Positions 34,320 through 47,575 of a stretch of 64,000 nt of DNA are shown piece by piece (position 1 is the stretch's first letter; the number at the start of each line of letters is the position of its first letter). The translations under genes were made by a program, and so were the position numbers. The notes beneath the pieces were generated by a model that did no database searches, was not told the DNA's origin, and worked only from the letters and a program-made list of their open reading frames with translations. The DNA is taken from positions 11,472,501-11,536,500 of the forward strand of contig NC_041005.1 in NCBI RefSeq assembly GCF_004193775.1. Direction: 5' to 3'. Source of the DNA: Glycine soja (taxonomy: Eukaryota > Streptophyta > Magnoliopsida > Fabales > Fabaceae).

Positions 34320-35707
34320 ATGTAGGATAGTTTTTTTTTTTTTTGAAAGGCAAATCAAGAATTTTACTAATAGGGCACGATGGGTGACACAAAATCAGAG
34401 CAAATTACAAGGTAAAAAAACATCTCAACAAAAAGGGAAAACAGTACAAAATCCACCAGCTTAACAAATGTTAAAAGCATAATAAAGGACTTGTACACCA
34501 ATTTGCAAAAGAAAGAGAACTAGGACCATGTCCCTCATACTTCATCCAGGTCCAAGAAATTCTCTGAATATTACAGAATTTCGATACAACCATAAACACC
34601 CACATGTAGCATGCCATAAAAAAAATCTGAACCTTCGCAGCCTCTTTCCTCTAAACAAAGATCCAAATTGAATGTAATGATGTTGCAGCAAATTAATTTG
34701 AACCATGCTATAACCCAACCATAAAAAAAATAGTATTCCAAACCTGCTGAGAAACTGACACTGCACAAAAATGTGATTTAAAGTGTCAGGGTCGAACTCA
34801 CAGAACACACAACTAGGTTGTTCAACAAACACCCCTCTATTTTGTAAAGTCTAACGAGTTGATAGTCTTCCCCATAAAAGCTTCCATGAAAAAACCAGAA
34901 GTTCGGAAGGAACAACACATTTCCCAAAGCTATTTGATATGAACTCATGCTGATATGAATTAACAGTCATATCTGCAGTTTTATTCCAAGTTCAAGAATC
35001 TGGTACTTCTCTGGTCAATGTTACCCCAGATAAAATAAGCCTTAACTGATGCAACTCATCTTCCTCTCTTTTATAAAACATGCGCCTCCAATTCCACTTC
35101 CATCTCCAATCATGTAAAGTTTCAAGTCAAAAGATAAGGTGCATTTAATGCATTGTAAGAATTGAATTTTTACCACTAAGATTTAGATAATTTAAATACA
35201 AAGTAGAAATTTGCATTTTATTAGATGGAGTCTATTTGAATGGATGCATTGAAAGTTATTTTTTGTTTCAACTTTCAAGAAGAAGTTATTTATTATAGTT
35301 GGTGATAATCTTCACGATAAATAGAGAAGATGCACATGAAGAGAGTGTATGAGATGAGAGACATTGAAACAAAGTCACTTTGTTGAGAAAAAAGTGTCTT
35401 TACTTAAAAGTGTTGTAACTTTTTTTAACTATTGAATGAGAAATTTGAGTTTGTAGAGTGATACATAATTTAGGATGAGTCACAATCTAATAATCATTTT
35501 TATGATAGTAAAATATCTTTGAGACGATTCCGTGGACATAGGAAAGAGGTGCCGAACCATACTAAATTTTTGTGTTCGTTATTATTTTTTTTATTGTGTT
35601 CTCATGATTCTTTGTGAGAGTAAATAATTTTATTTGAGGAATAGTTGATTACCCAATAAATCAATAGGAGTCATTCTCCAATTCTAATTTCCCATGTAGG
35701 ATAGTTT
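34320..35707 (-). mobile_element. LINE 3' fragment joined to an LTR segment, flanked by a target duplication
   Basis: ATGTAGGATAG (extending to TTT) occurs at 34320-34330 and 35694-35704, bracketing the block. A T14 run at 34331-34344 is the minus-strand poly(A) end of a LINE. Minus-strand frames (about 35120-34545) give the RT zinc-binding tail: VFSWKLLWGRL, then CVFCEFDPDTLNHIFVQC. Upstream in the LINE direction, 35138-35690 instead resembles a plus-strand copia-type LTR: a TATA-like GATAAATAG near 35318, then GTGGACATAGGAAAGAGGTGCCGAACC near 35532. LINE endonuclease/RT is absent, so the copy is 5'-truncated or chimeric. Confidence 0.75.
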
Positions 35708-38700
35708 ATTAGGCCGTGTCTATTTGATTTAGATCCCACATATGGTTTATTTTAGTTTGCTCTAATTTTGTTTTAATTTTACTTTACTTTAATTAGTTTT
35801 AGATGTGTTTATTTGAATTAATTTTATTTTATATTCTTGTCCTTATTGGTAATGCTCAGTTTTCTGGTTCAAATTCTTCCTATATAATTTGAACCCGTTA
35901 GAATTTCCTTCAAAAAGTTAACAATACTATTGATGACAAAAAGTTAAATTAGCGAAAATCATTATTTTCTTTATGTTATTTGACCTGAGATCACCACTTC
36001 TAACTAAATCTAAGAATGATATGTTCCTTGCTCCATAAAATCAATATTAAATAAATTATAAATTGTTCTTCTACAGAACAAGGGCTATATTCTGGATAGT
36101 AACACAGCTAGCTCCTCATCAGACATCTTAACTTCAACATAAGATCTCAAAGATGCAGCAAGTTTTGCACCTAATAGATGTTTACACTGGAACAAAACCA
36201 CACAGTTCACATTGTATACTTGAGTACTAGAGTAATAAAAATGTTAATAATCAACTGAATATGATGAAACAAGTATATGGCCTTAAACAAAGCTGTTCAC
36301 CTCTGTTGACAACATCATAGAAGAACGAACAAGCGCAAAAGTTTTCAGCAAAACACAGATACTGGTCTTTTCATTGGGATTCCCTTATAACCTAAACAAG
36401 TGGACAATGAATACATAACCAATATCAAACAAATGAATCATTCCTTAGATTCTCAAAAGTCAAAACATTCAGTATTTAAACATCAAAAAATTGACACTAT
36501 CCAATTATCTCCATCTTTTACATTTTATCTTTTTCATGTACATGTATCTCAAACATAATCTCCTAAGAGGACAACAAAAGTTGTCCCACTTTAGTTGTCC
36601 AGCATCCATTTTCCCTATCAATATGCAAACCCTAAAAGTTTTATAAACAAATTCAAATTTTGAAAACCAGAGACAACATTTTTTTTTTGTTGCCAAGTTT
36701 TAGCTTATATAAATCATCACAACTCTAAACTTTTTCACATCCCAAATTTTACACCCACCTTACATCTTTCTATATTTCTCTCTTCCCTTGTACTAACATC
36801 ACCCATCCAATTTATCACCTTTTTTTTTGTTCCTATCTCTCTTTTCTGTGAGCTAGTGGGGGGTGTAAAAAATGATTTTTGAAATCATATATCAGAATTT
36901 TAAGCAAAATTCCACCTATTCAATGCAATGGAAGAGATGTGGGAAGGTGAAACCTGAAAGATAAACCTTCCACTAGGGTGAGCAGATATCTTGCTGACAC
37001 CTCTTTGATCAACAATTCTAGTGGCTCCCTCAAAGTTCTTCCAAACAAGAAATGCAAACTGGTTTCATTTTGCACGGAGACCAAAACACACAACTTGAAT
37101 TGAAACACAACGCATGATAATAATGATTAGGAAACAACACAAGGAAACGGGAAGCAATTGACTTACATCCAAAGTTGATCATCATTGAGTGTGACATGAA
37201 AATAAGAGGGTCTTGGGTCATGAGTCAATAATCCAAAGCAAGGTTTTAAAAAACAGTGCAACCAGAACATGAAGGAATATTGGGTTTCAGCAACCACATC
37301 GTGATTGCAATTGTGGCTGCATTTATATGCACTTTTCTATAATATCAAGGATTGCTACAAAACCACAATTGCAACCACAATACACATCAAGGTTTATTGG
37401 GTTTTCACAACTGCATTACTGCAATTGAGACCACATTAGCAGCATTTATATTCAATTTAAAACCTTTTATTCAAGCAAGTGAAGTTACTTACCCGCGTGT
37501 GTAGACTCAATTTCCTTCTATATTGCCTCCGCTACCTAACTGCTTGCACTCATTCTGTATTAGTACCTTTTTTATGCTATTAAAACCAGTGAGGTGCCTA
37601 AAATAAATCAAACAGACGAGTACAGGTTTAGTTTCTTTGCAGAACCTACATAAAGAAAAACATGGTATAGCAAATTTGCTTTTTAGGTACAGACTCCAGC
37701 ACCACAAAAATGGCACCTAGTCCAAGCTTTGTTTCCAAATGTCAATAGACCATTTCTGCTGCAAAATTTATAAACAGCAACAGACCAACGCAGACTTTAT
37801 CTCCTGCCCTCTTTCTGTTTGACACATTGTCAAAATCACATGAAATAAACAAATAAGTATCCCTTCGGAAACCAACTGTGTCTACTGCATAAAACATTCC
37901 TCCTCATGTCACACATACCAACTCCTTGTATTCCTTCCCAAATGAAATATGACAATATACGATTTTCTGTATTAATTAATTGGTTATTATAAGAGTGATT
38001 AATGAAGACAAGAAGAAAAAATCTGTAGTAATGAAACAACCAACCAAACCACGCTTGCAGACTTTACCATTCTGTAGCAAAATGAGGTAATGTTCTCACA
38101 CGTTTTCAAAATCACTTTTCAATAAATAAATGAGCAATTCAATTAAAAAAAATTGTAATAACATACTAATAACAATTAACCAATCTAAACCTACATACAT
38201 GTAAGAGATAATTTTTCCCGAATGTTAGAAATTAGAATCATTTGCAAGTAACTTAGCATACCCATTACCCTGTTACTGATGGCTGTTGGGATCGATGGTA
38301 GAAAGCCTTCTTCAATGATTTCGTTGCAGATTGACAAAGGGGTAGGGGATTAGAGGAGTGTATTTTTTGGGTTAGTCAGAGAAGAAAAATCAAAAGTGGA
38401 GTGCATTAATAAATAGGGAAATGCAATTAGTAATACTGTAATAGTCTATTTGCTTCAATGCCTTTTCAACGCTACTTGGGCTTTAAACTTCAGTCAACTA
38501 GTATTTAGGCTCTTACTATCTACACCCTTTTTTCTAGGTACACCCCATTATTCTCTTTCTCCTAAAAAAAGTACACCCCGTTTTCTTTTCCAAAAATGTA
38601 TTTTCGGAATAGCATTTATTCTGGAATGCATTTTTGGAACTATGATTCATAATTACAAAAATATATTTATAGAATAGGTATATGTTATCCTAGAAAGACA

Positions 38701-38936
38701 TTTTTAGTAATAATAAAATATCACTTAAACATTAAGATTATTGACAAGATAATCACTTATCTTAAATCTCATATTTATTAGTCTTACTTTCATTTTATCA
38801 TTATTACTATTTAATTTCTATATAAAATCTTATTCTTATCATATCTTTATTGTTTTTTAAACTCTAATTTTAAACCATTTCACCATATATTTATTATATA
38901 ATACATCGTTTTCATCAATATTATATAATATTTTAA
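35708..38936. other. Spacer with no supported gene
   Basis: AT-rich sequence with T-runs and scattered short frames on both strands. Nothing matched a known protein, and no terminal repeats or RNA genes were recognised. A tandem-like pair of CACAATTGCAACCACA-type phrases occurs near 37300-37440. Confidence 0.5.
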
Positions 38937-40217
38937 CACATGGATCTCAAAACAAGATTATCATCCAAACCGATCATACATCATCTTTCATTATCAATGC
39001 ATTCTCACACACACACACACACACACATACACACAAAAACAAGTTAATTACACGATAATGACAAGATATATAAACTTCATTCATTCCATTTAAGGTTCAT
39101 ATACACCTCAAGAAGCAATTAAGATTGAATTTAAATTGAAATGCATCAAAGGAAACTTGACAAGCACTCATGTTTAAGCCTACATTTATCTATGCTTAAG
39201 CCTAATCCATATATGCTTAAGCTTAATCACGTTTAAGCCTAGATTCACCTATGCTTAAGCCTAGATTCACCTACTCTAAAGCCTAAAATCCAACAACCAC
39301 ATTTTCTTGATAGACATTTTCGCTTAAGCAAAAATCACCCTTAGCTTAAGTGTAAACATTTGCAGAACTTTGAATTTCTTGAGTAAGACCTCAAATGGTT
39401 TCTAAATCAAACCCCAATCACATTACACATCATATATCATACATAAAAATCATTCCACACCCAAAAGCAACATTTCAAGCATCAACCACTCATACATACC
39501 ATTTAATCAAAGTAAAACTTTCCTTACCTATCAAACTCAATGAACTTGCTTTGAGATGAAGAAAGGAATGAAAGAATGAGACTTTGGGCCCCATATGCAA
39601 GCTTTCACTCACTCCTAAAATAGTTCTACATCATCCACACCACCTAAACCCCAAAAGTCAACATAAAACACATCAAAACCTAAAAAAGAGAACACTTTTA
39701 TGAAGCTTTGGAAAGTTCCCATGGAGGGAAACAAAAATAGAGGATGAGAGACAAAAGAGGAAGGTCTCTTACCTTTAAAATCAGTCCAAATTCGGAAAAA
39801 AAAGCTTATCAACAAGGTCCTTGGTGCTAAGGTTTCAAGGTCTCACACTCTCTAATAATGGGTTGTCTTGGAGAAGAAGAAGAGTCTGAAATGAGAATAT
39901 TTTGTGTTATGATTCAGTTTTGGGACAATAAAACTAAGTACATGACTCTTCCTCTTCCTTCTATTCACACCCTATCACTTCCTAAGCTCACTCACTATGT
40001 TCTCTTCACTCAAGACCCACTCATCTCAGCCTAAACACTCTAAAACTTATTATTCACACCCTAAACACAATTTTTAACATTTGTAAGCATAATCATACGT
40101 TCAAGCACCATAACATCATCTCATAGTTAATTAATTAATTATGAATCTTAAATTAAATTTAATTACTCTTCAAATTTAATTAAAACCACTAAATTAGGCA
40201 TTACGAGAAATATAATG
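38937..40217 (-). repeat. 3' LTR of the minus-strand element
   Basis: Shares long blocks with 44425-46022, including the segment around TTTAAGGTTCATATACACCTC, the GCTTAAGC-rich minisatellite (39165-39290) and the segment near TAGTTCTACATCATCCACAC. It is about 310 bp shorter than its partner: an (AC)n run at 39006-39036 replaces the missing part. Confidence 0.7.
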
Positions 40218-43159
40218 TTACATTACTCCTCAACAAGAAAAAAATTGTCCTTGAAATTTGCTTGTTAAGGAAATACTATAAGCATTATCCAAGGCACAAA
40301 ACTCCTTTGTTCTTTGAAGGTCTTGATCTTTCCCCTCGCGATCTTTTGTTTGGTCAAGTCACATCTTTTCGTCGAGTGATTCACCCAAATTCCCTCACCT
40401 TAATCCTTTTAGATAAAATGTCCTAACCAATTTTCCACCTTGCTAGTATCGTGTAACTTTTTGATAAACCTTGATCTTTACCGAAATTTCGTAAAGCATG
40501 CAAATCCATTTTTCAAAAGGGAGCGTTCAAAACACAAAAGGGTTGAACTTAAGCTTTCAACAAGCTTCTTTTAAAAAAAAAACATAAACCACATTTTTTT
40601 ATCCATTTTCTAGAGAGTTTTCAAATCATGTGAAAACATAGATAAATCAAAACTTTCAACATGATCTAAAACATCAAAACTCTTTTACATTAGGTCTTTC
40701 AAATGACACACCCATAATATGTCTAACAAACATCTCAAAATGTTTTTCTCAAAAATATAGGAAGGTGTAGGTCACTACTAAGATGTAACAGGATTTCCTA
40801 CAGGGTTCATAACTCTACTCAATCTAATCATCATCAGGTTTCTCATACTATAAGGTCTCACTTCAAAACATTATCCTTACTCTTATGGTTATAATCTCTA
40901 CTAAGGTATCCATCCTCACACCAAAACTAAATACCAACTCTTACTAAGGTACAAGATCTTAGAGTAGGAAATTATTGGGCTTTAGTCATCACTCAAAGCT
41001 TTGACCCTTCTTACCACTAGCTACAAAGGAAGCTCAACACACTTACTCTCTAGATGACTCCACTAATATCACATCTCATGGTTGAAACCAAAATCTAGTG
41101 CTAGAGGTTGAGGATCAAAGTCCTACAAGTTTCTAACTTGGTTTGGTAAAAAACAAAGGCTTGACATCATCACACAATTGTGGGTGTTCTCGACAAGAAC
41201 ATCTCATACTCCCTTATTAACACAACATTACCCTACCAGCAAACTAGCAGATGGAAACCTCTAAGATAAGGATTGGCTGAAAAAAAACAACGAATGATCA
41301 TGGATAAAACTTCGCCAAGAAGAAAAGAAGATACAACCAAGAAACAAAAACGTGCAAATGTTCATTGAAACGAAACTCATTTGAGAACAAGGATGATGAA
41401 CTTTTTAATGCAATCATGAAACTTTATCAGGCCCTTAAACATCCATGTTATAATCAAAGAAATATGGCAAAACACATTTTGATCAAGAGTAAAGGTCTGA
41501 GAAAGACATTACTACTTTTGGAAAAACAAGACCAAATGGACAAACTTCTATTTTCAAGAACAACTTTGAAATCAATTTCATATTTGAGAAAAAAAATTCA
41601 AAAACTGAAGAAATGTATGCAAATGATTAAACATTTCAAAACTAATTTCCACCAATGAGGAAGTAGTAAATATTCCTATCAGAATTAGGAAATCGCTAAA
41701 CGCTTCTCCACCTTTAGAATTAAGTTCTAGAATTTTTATAGAAAAACATCACATGAATGATAACTAACTTTCAAATCATTAAGTGGTTAATGGTAATGCA
41801 AAGAGGACAAAGAAAACCATAAGATGACAACTTCACAAAATGATTTCAGAACATATGGGGCTATAAAACATAAATCATGCATAAAAAGAGGCAATTTTTC
41901 TTTGCATAAAAGGGATAAAAAAACAAGTGAAATACATTGCAATTGAAACAGTAAAACTAATCGACTTTGAAAACAAAAAACTACCATTGAGAGAAAACAC
42001 AACAACATAAATGAACAACAAATTTAAACACCAAACCTTTTCAAAAATAGTTTAAGTAAATAAGTTAAAACATGTTTAAATGATGAGACACAACAAAATA
42101 TATAGAAAACAAGACTTATAAATTCAAAATCTCTGTAAAACCACTTTAGGTAAAACAGTAAAACACCATCTTCATTTTTAAAAGAACACCAATTTTAAAC
42201 TACATCAAACATGTTAAAACATTAAAAGAAACAAAGAAATAATAATAATAATGTCATAAAAGCATCACAGGTTATATAAAAGGAAATCTCGTTAAGCGCA
42301 GGGAACTGGCCTAAGGGTTATTAGCCTCAACACATTCTATCTGAGATAAGTTCTCAATCTAGGGAATTTTAGCCTCACTCAAGTCTTCATCTATCACAAT
42401 CCATTTGATCAATACATGACAGACTTGAGGATTCTCACACAAAGAATTGTGACAACCTGTATCTTGTTATAAGTCTCTAATAGTGCAAACTAATTAAGAA
42501 TTATAGTGAGATCACATAAGTATACTCATCGACTACAATCATTCTCCCCTGGGAATAACTGTACTTAATGCACAACAAACACCATACCAGTGATTTCCTT
42601 AGAGAATAACCTAAATATGGTTCAACAGTTAACAATCATTCTCTAAAGAAAATGATTTCATGACACACAACAAAGGAAACTAAGGACTTATTTTTCAATA
42701 AGTCTATTATACAACGTCGCCTCCCACCTTTAGTGCCCCAACATGATTTTGAGGTGATCAATCTAACAATCTCATTGTAGCCACTTCTAGTGGACTAGAT
42801 AACACAACCAAAGGATTTTCTAACTCTAGTTAGAGATTCAACACACAACTGGGACACCCAAAACGTCATATTTGACTCATGGAAATGTACCCATAACAAA
42901 ACAAACAACCAAAGCTACATAATAGAAGACATAATAGACCTATTCCCCATAGGTTTGTTCCCAAAAGACATGACTAGATTTGATACCATAAATTTAAGAT
43001 CCGCCGCCATTACATGGAACTATCAATTATCTCAAGCAAAAGAATTTATTTTAATTCCTTTAAAACTCTTCGATTAATGTAATTATGAAAATACTTGTAA
43101 ACTTTTTGTGACTCAAAAACCAAAAGTTAAGATGTAAGATGTCAAGATAAAATATCATG

Positions 43160-43220
43160 TGATATATATATATATATACACACACACACATGTGTGTGTG
43201 TGTGTATGTGTGTGTATACA
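43160..43220. repeat. Compound palindromic microsatellite (TA)n(CA)n(TG)n
   Basis: TATATATATACACACACACA passes directly into CATGTGTGTGTGTGTGTATG, so the right half is close to the reverse complement of the left half. Confidence 0.9.
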
Positions 43221-44424
43221 ATTGAAGACCAATGATATTTCAACATAACATAAACTTATACAACATCATAGCAAATCATATCTCCTCAGAACATGCATAT
43301 AAATATATACAATTCTATAAAGGTAAACTTCCTAGACTTTAAGCTGGTAAACACTATACAAGATGTTAAGAAAGAAACAACAAACAAAGACACATATTCA
43401 CATCCTGGTACATATATCCACGAAGTCTCTAAAGACATAGGGCCACCTCCTAGTCATCCGCTCCCTAAGTACATCAGATACGGGATCATCACAGACACGA
43501 ATCACACATACAACAACGCAATGGTAAGTTTAGCAAAAACAAAGATACAAAAATGATATACCACTTAATAGTTAAAGCATAAACAAACACCATCATATGC
43601 ATATAGAACATAATATTTGAAAATCATACTTAAGGCACAAATCTTAGAAATTCATACAACAAAACATCTCACAATAATTATAAAATCATCAACCATTTCA
43701 TCAAGATTAAATCATCATCGTCATGATTCATCCATCAAACATCATCGTCATTAGACCATCAATCATCAACACCAAAGATAGATTCGACTCCATGGAGATT
43801 TCACCTCCTGAGCGATTAACCTAAGTGCATCACTTACCATAGTCACACCTTGACCATTCAGGGAGACTCAAATTAACACTACAGAGGAAGTGTGATTTTA
43901 TAAAAAATGGATGAGTGTGGATAGTGGTTTACCTTGATAACTTGCAAATACCTTAACCTATCAAGAGATTTTTCCATTCATTCATTTTATAGGTCCATTA
44001 TTGTTAGCCACTACCAACAACATCTAACAATAGGTTAAGGGCCCACTAAGCACCCTTAACCTACGTGCCTACTCACAACAACAATAACAACTAAACTTGA
44101 AATCCTTGAGGTTTAAGATATGACACATTCATACCCACCATCTCACTTATGGTCATTTTCAAGGATCTAAGTTTCACCATTAACAACAATCCATCCCATA
44201 TACACTGAAAATGATCACTAATCCTCTTCGAAAGTAGTTCTCAACAGTTTAACATGTCATTTGGAGTTAAAACATAGGGGTGATACTCAGAAAGATGCCC
44301 CACTAGACGAGACCCCGGGTCACTTTAGTGAGACGAAGTTTTGGCATGGAACTCACCTTCCCAAATATGCCATTTTCCAACAACAACAAAATCTTCCCAA
44401 AAGATACAGTTAACTTCTTTGCAC

Positions 44425-46022
44425 ACATATGGATGGTTCTCAAAACAAGATTATCATCCACAACAATCGTACCATATTTCATTATCAACGTATTCACCTC
44501 ATCATACAAAATTCATATAGATTCAATTCATCATTAATTCATCGTTCATATCTCACTCACTAATCATGAACTCTTACCTAGTTCATTAATACCACGAGAC
44601 TTTTCACAATCTAAGTTCTCATACTTAAAAACCAATATCACCATATGAATATAAATTACATGAGAATAACAAGAATCCAACTCAATTACACAATTAAGAG
44701 TATATCATACCACGACAAGCAAGACATATACATATTTCACCACTTCGACAATTAGCATTTATCAATCTTCATGTTCATACATTTACTCAAACATAATATA
44801 ATCTTCTTATATTAGTTAATTACATGATAATAACAAGATATATAAACTCCACTCAATCCATTTAAGGTTCATATACACCTCAAGAAACATTTAAGATTGA
44901 ATTTAAAGTGAAATGCACCAAAGGAAACTTAACAGGCACCCACGCGTATGCCTAGATTTATCTATGATTAAGCCTAGATCCATATACGTTTAAGCTTAAT
45001 CACGCTTAAGTCTAGATTCCTTTACACTTAAGCCTAGATTCACTTACGCTAAAACCTAAAATCCAACAACCACATTTTCTTGACAAAATTTTTGCTTAAG
45101 CAAAAATCACCCTTGGCTTAAGTGTAAACATTTGTAGAATTTTGAATTTATGGAGTAAGATCTCAAATGACTTCTAAATCAAACCCAAATCAAATTACAC
45201 ATCATATACCATACATTCAAATCATTCCACACCCAAAAACAACATTTATCATCGATGCAATCATCATTCACATTTTTTATTTTTCTTATCAAGGAATAGA
45301 TTGCTTTAAGCATGAACGACTCATACATATCATTCAATCAAAGTAAAGCAAGCTTCCCTTACCTATTAAACTCAACGAACTTGCTTTGAGATGGAGAAAT
45401 GAAAGAAAGGAGACTTTGGGTCCAAGATGCAAGCTTTCCCTTACTCTTATAGTAGTTCTACATCATCCACACCACCCAAAACCCAACATAAACACATCAA
45501 AACCTTGGAAGAGAACACTTTTATGAAGCTTTGAAAAGTAGTGGAGGAAAACAAAAATGGAGGATGAAAGGTCTTAAATAAGTCCAAATTCGAAAAAGAA
45601 GCTCAACAACAATGTCCTCTTTGCTAGGGTTTCAAGGTCTCATACTCTCTACCGATGGATTGTTTGGGAAAGGAAGAAGAGAGTAAAATGAGAATGTTTT
45701 GTGTTGTGATTCAATTTTGGGTCAATAAAAATGAATATATGACTCTTTCTCTTCCCTCTATTCACACCTCGTCACTTCCTAAGCTTTGCCACTATGTTCT
45801 CATCACTCAAGATTCATACATCTAAGCCCAAACTCTCTAAAACTTATTATTCACATCTCATATTCATTTTTCACACCCATAAGCATAATAATACATACAA
45901 CCCCTGCACCATCATCTTATAATTAAATAATTAATTAATTACAATACTTAAATTAAATTTAGTTACTCTTACAATCTAATTAAAACCATTATATCATATC
46001 TTTCATAAAACATAATGTTACA
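44425..46022 (-). repeat. 5' LTR of the minus-strand element
   Basis: The longer of the two direct repeats. It contains a degenerate GCTTAAGCCTAGATTCAC minisatellite (44940-45060) matching that at 39165-39290. It ends ATAATGTTACA at 46022. Divergence from its partner is considerable by eye, suggesting an old insertion. Confidence 0.7.
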
Positions 46023-47340
46023 TTTAATCCTCTAAGTTTGCATTTTTTTTTTCATTTTTGATCTCTGTAAGTACAAACTTATGAGAACTATAAATAAAAA
46101 AAATTAAAATTTGAAGGAACTAAAATTGGAAAAACATAAATTTTCATAGACTAAAAAGGAATCAAAAACTTAAAAGAACAAAAATTAAAAAAACACCAAC
46201 TTCCAAAGACTAAAATTAGAATAATGAACTTACAAAAACAAACAAAAAAATGAAAAAGCATTAACTTACCAAAATCAAAAACATATTTAAGCTAATAAAA
46301 AAACACTTCTTTATGATTAGAAATTCACTTCTTTATATTAGTTACAATTACAATTGATGTAAAGAAATCACTTTTCTATATTAGTTATAATTAATGTTAA
46401 AACTCAAAAATCATCTATCTATACTAAATAATTTTCAAAAACACCTAATTCGATATAAAGTTTTAAGAAACCACCTAATTGATAAAAAAAGAAATCCTAA
46501 TTCTACAATTGTTTGGTAGAACAATCGATATTCACTGTCGCGGCAAAAATATAGAATTTTCAATTTTGTTTGATAGAGCACTACATAGAAATTTGATAGA
46601 TTTTTATTATAGAATGTTTAAATTTTTATATATATTTTTAATATAATTTGATTTAAAATATGAAAAAAATTAGAATCTTTTTACAGTATAATTATTATTT
46701 TTAGTAAAATTGTAAGATTATTTTCAATGATGCAGAGAGGAATATAGTTACAATTTTAAGATCATTTTCCTTATATAATTGGACTTTGTATCTAAAGTTG
46801 CTACCTTTAAATCTGAGTGAGGTGAATTTTTAATTTCCTACTTATCAGTTGCATATAACAGCTAAGCAACGTTCGTGTGAAAAGTACAATTTTTTTTTTT
46901 GGTGCCGTCAAGCATTTTTCCTCCGAATTTTCTATTTGTTTCATCTATACCAACAGTGCTTTGAGGCTATCACCGACTATTCCATAAAAAGACGACCAAC
47001 AACTAATTTTATGTATAAAAAACAATTAATTTTACATTAATTTTATCAATATAATTAATTTGAAAATTTTCAATGAAGATAAATAGAATTTTACTAAATA
47101 ACACATTATTTTTTTAAGGGAACTAAATATTATATTTGACTTTTAAAAAATGCAGAATACGTTTTAAAAAGGTATACAAATAATCATTAATTAAAAATAA
47201 TTAAAATCATGACCAGAGATACATTCGAATAAAACAAACATTATAAAATAGTAAGTTTAAATTATTAAATTTTGAATAAACTGTTGTTATGGAAGCCAAA
47301 TCCAAAAGAATATCATATATTATCATTCGTTGCCAGCTAC
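46023..47340. other. AT-rich spacer upstream of the phytolongin gene
   Basis: No coding region. Homopolymer-rich DNA with short dispersed repeats (AAAAACTTACAAAAACA-type, 46060-46280) suggests a decayed retroelement untranslated region. Confidence 0.5.
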
Positions 47341-47345
47341 CAATA

Positions 47346-47575
47346 TACTGTATATAAATAAAATTTGAAAGTAAAACCAAAAGCACAAAACATTGCATGT
47401 TAAGATTCACACATTACACGATTTGGGTTGTGTTGTGTTGTGCCTGCCCTGTCCGTGGCATTTTCGTCTTTCTGTAATTTGTTCTTCCCTCTCACACTGT
47501 TATTCTTTCTTTCTCTTACTTTCTTATGAATCAGTCTCATCTCATCCCCAACAACCACACATGCAACACCATCAG
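47346..47575 (+). promoter_or_regulatory. Phytolongin promoter TATA box and first leader exon
   Basis: TATATAAATAAA near 47351 is a consensus TATA box, about 30 bp before the likely start near 47385. The leader exon runs to a donor GTATGT at 47576. A second leader exon is 47826-47857 (AG before, GTACAA after), and exon 3 begins at 48162 after CCCTGCAG. The exons are inferred from splice signals. Confidence 0.6.

Larger units (their letters stand above)
38937..46022 (-). mobile_element. Old LTR retrotransposon, minus strand, defective
   Basis: Two diverged direct repeats (about 38937-40217 and 44425-46022) bound a ~4.2-kb interior. On the minus strand each repeat begins TGTAACATTAT, a usual LTR start. 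Just inside the left repeat the minus strand reads CTTGTTGAGGAGTAA before TGTAACATT, which fits a polypurine-type end. So the left repeat is the 3' LTR and the right repeat the 5' LTR. The interior lacks recognisable gag or pol motifs and has many stops. TTTAA flanks the right end (46023-46027) and occurs at 38932-38936 on the left, but then the left terminus would be non-canonical. Confidence 0.65.

Noticed and set aside
41365..41658. 97-codon Lys-rich frame inside the old LTR element
   Set aside because: The composition is that of AT-rich DNA and no gag or pol motif is visible.
38932..46027. TTTAA as a target duplication of the old LTR element
   Set aside because: Using it forces a non-canonical left terminus, and a 5-bp match is likely by chance in such AT-rich DNA.
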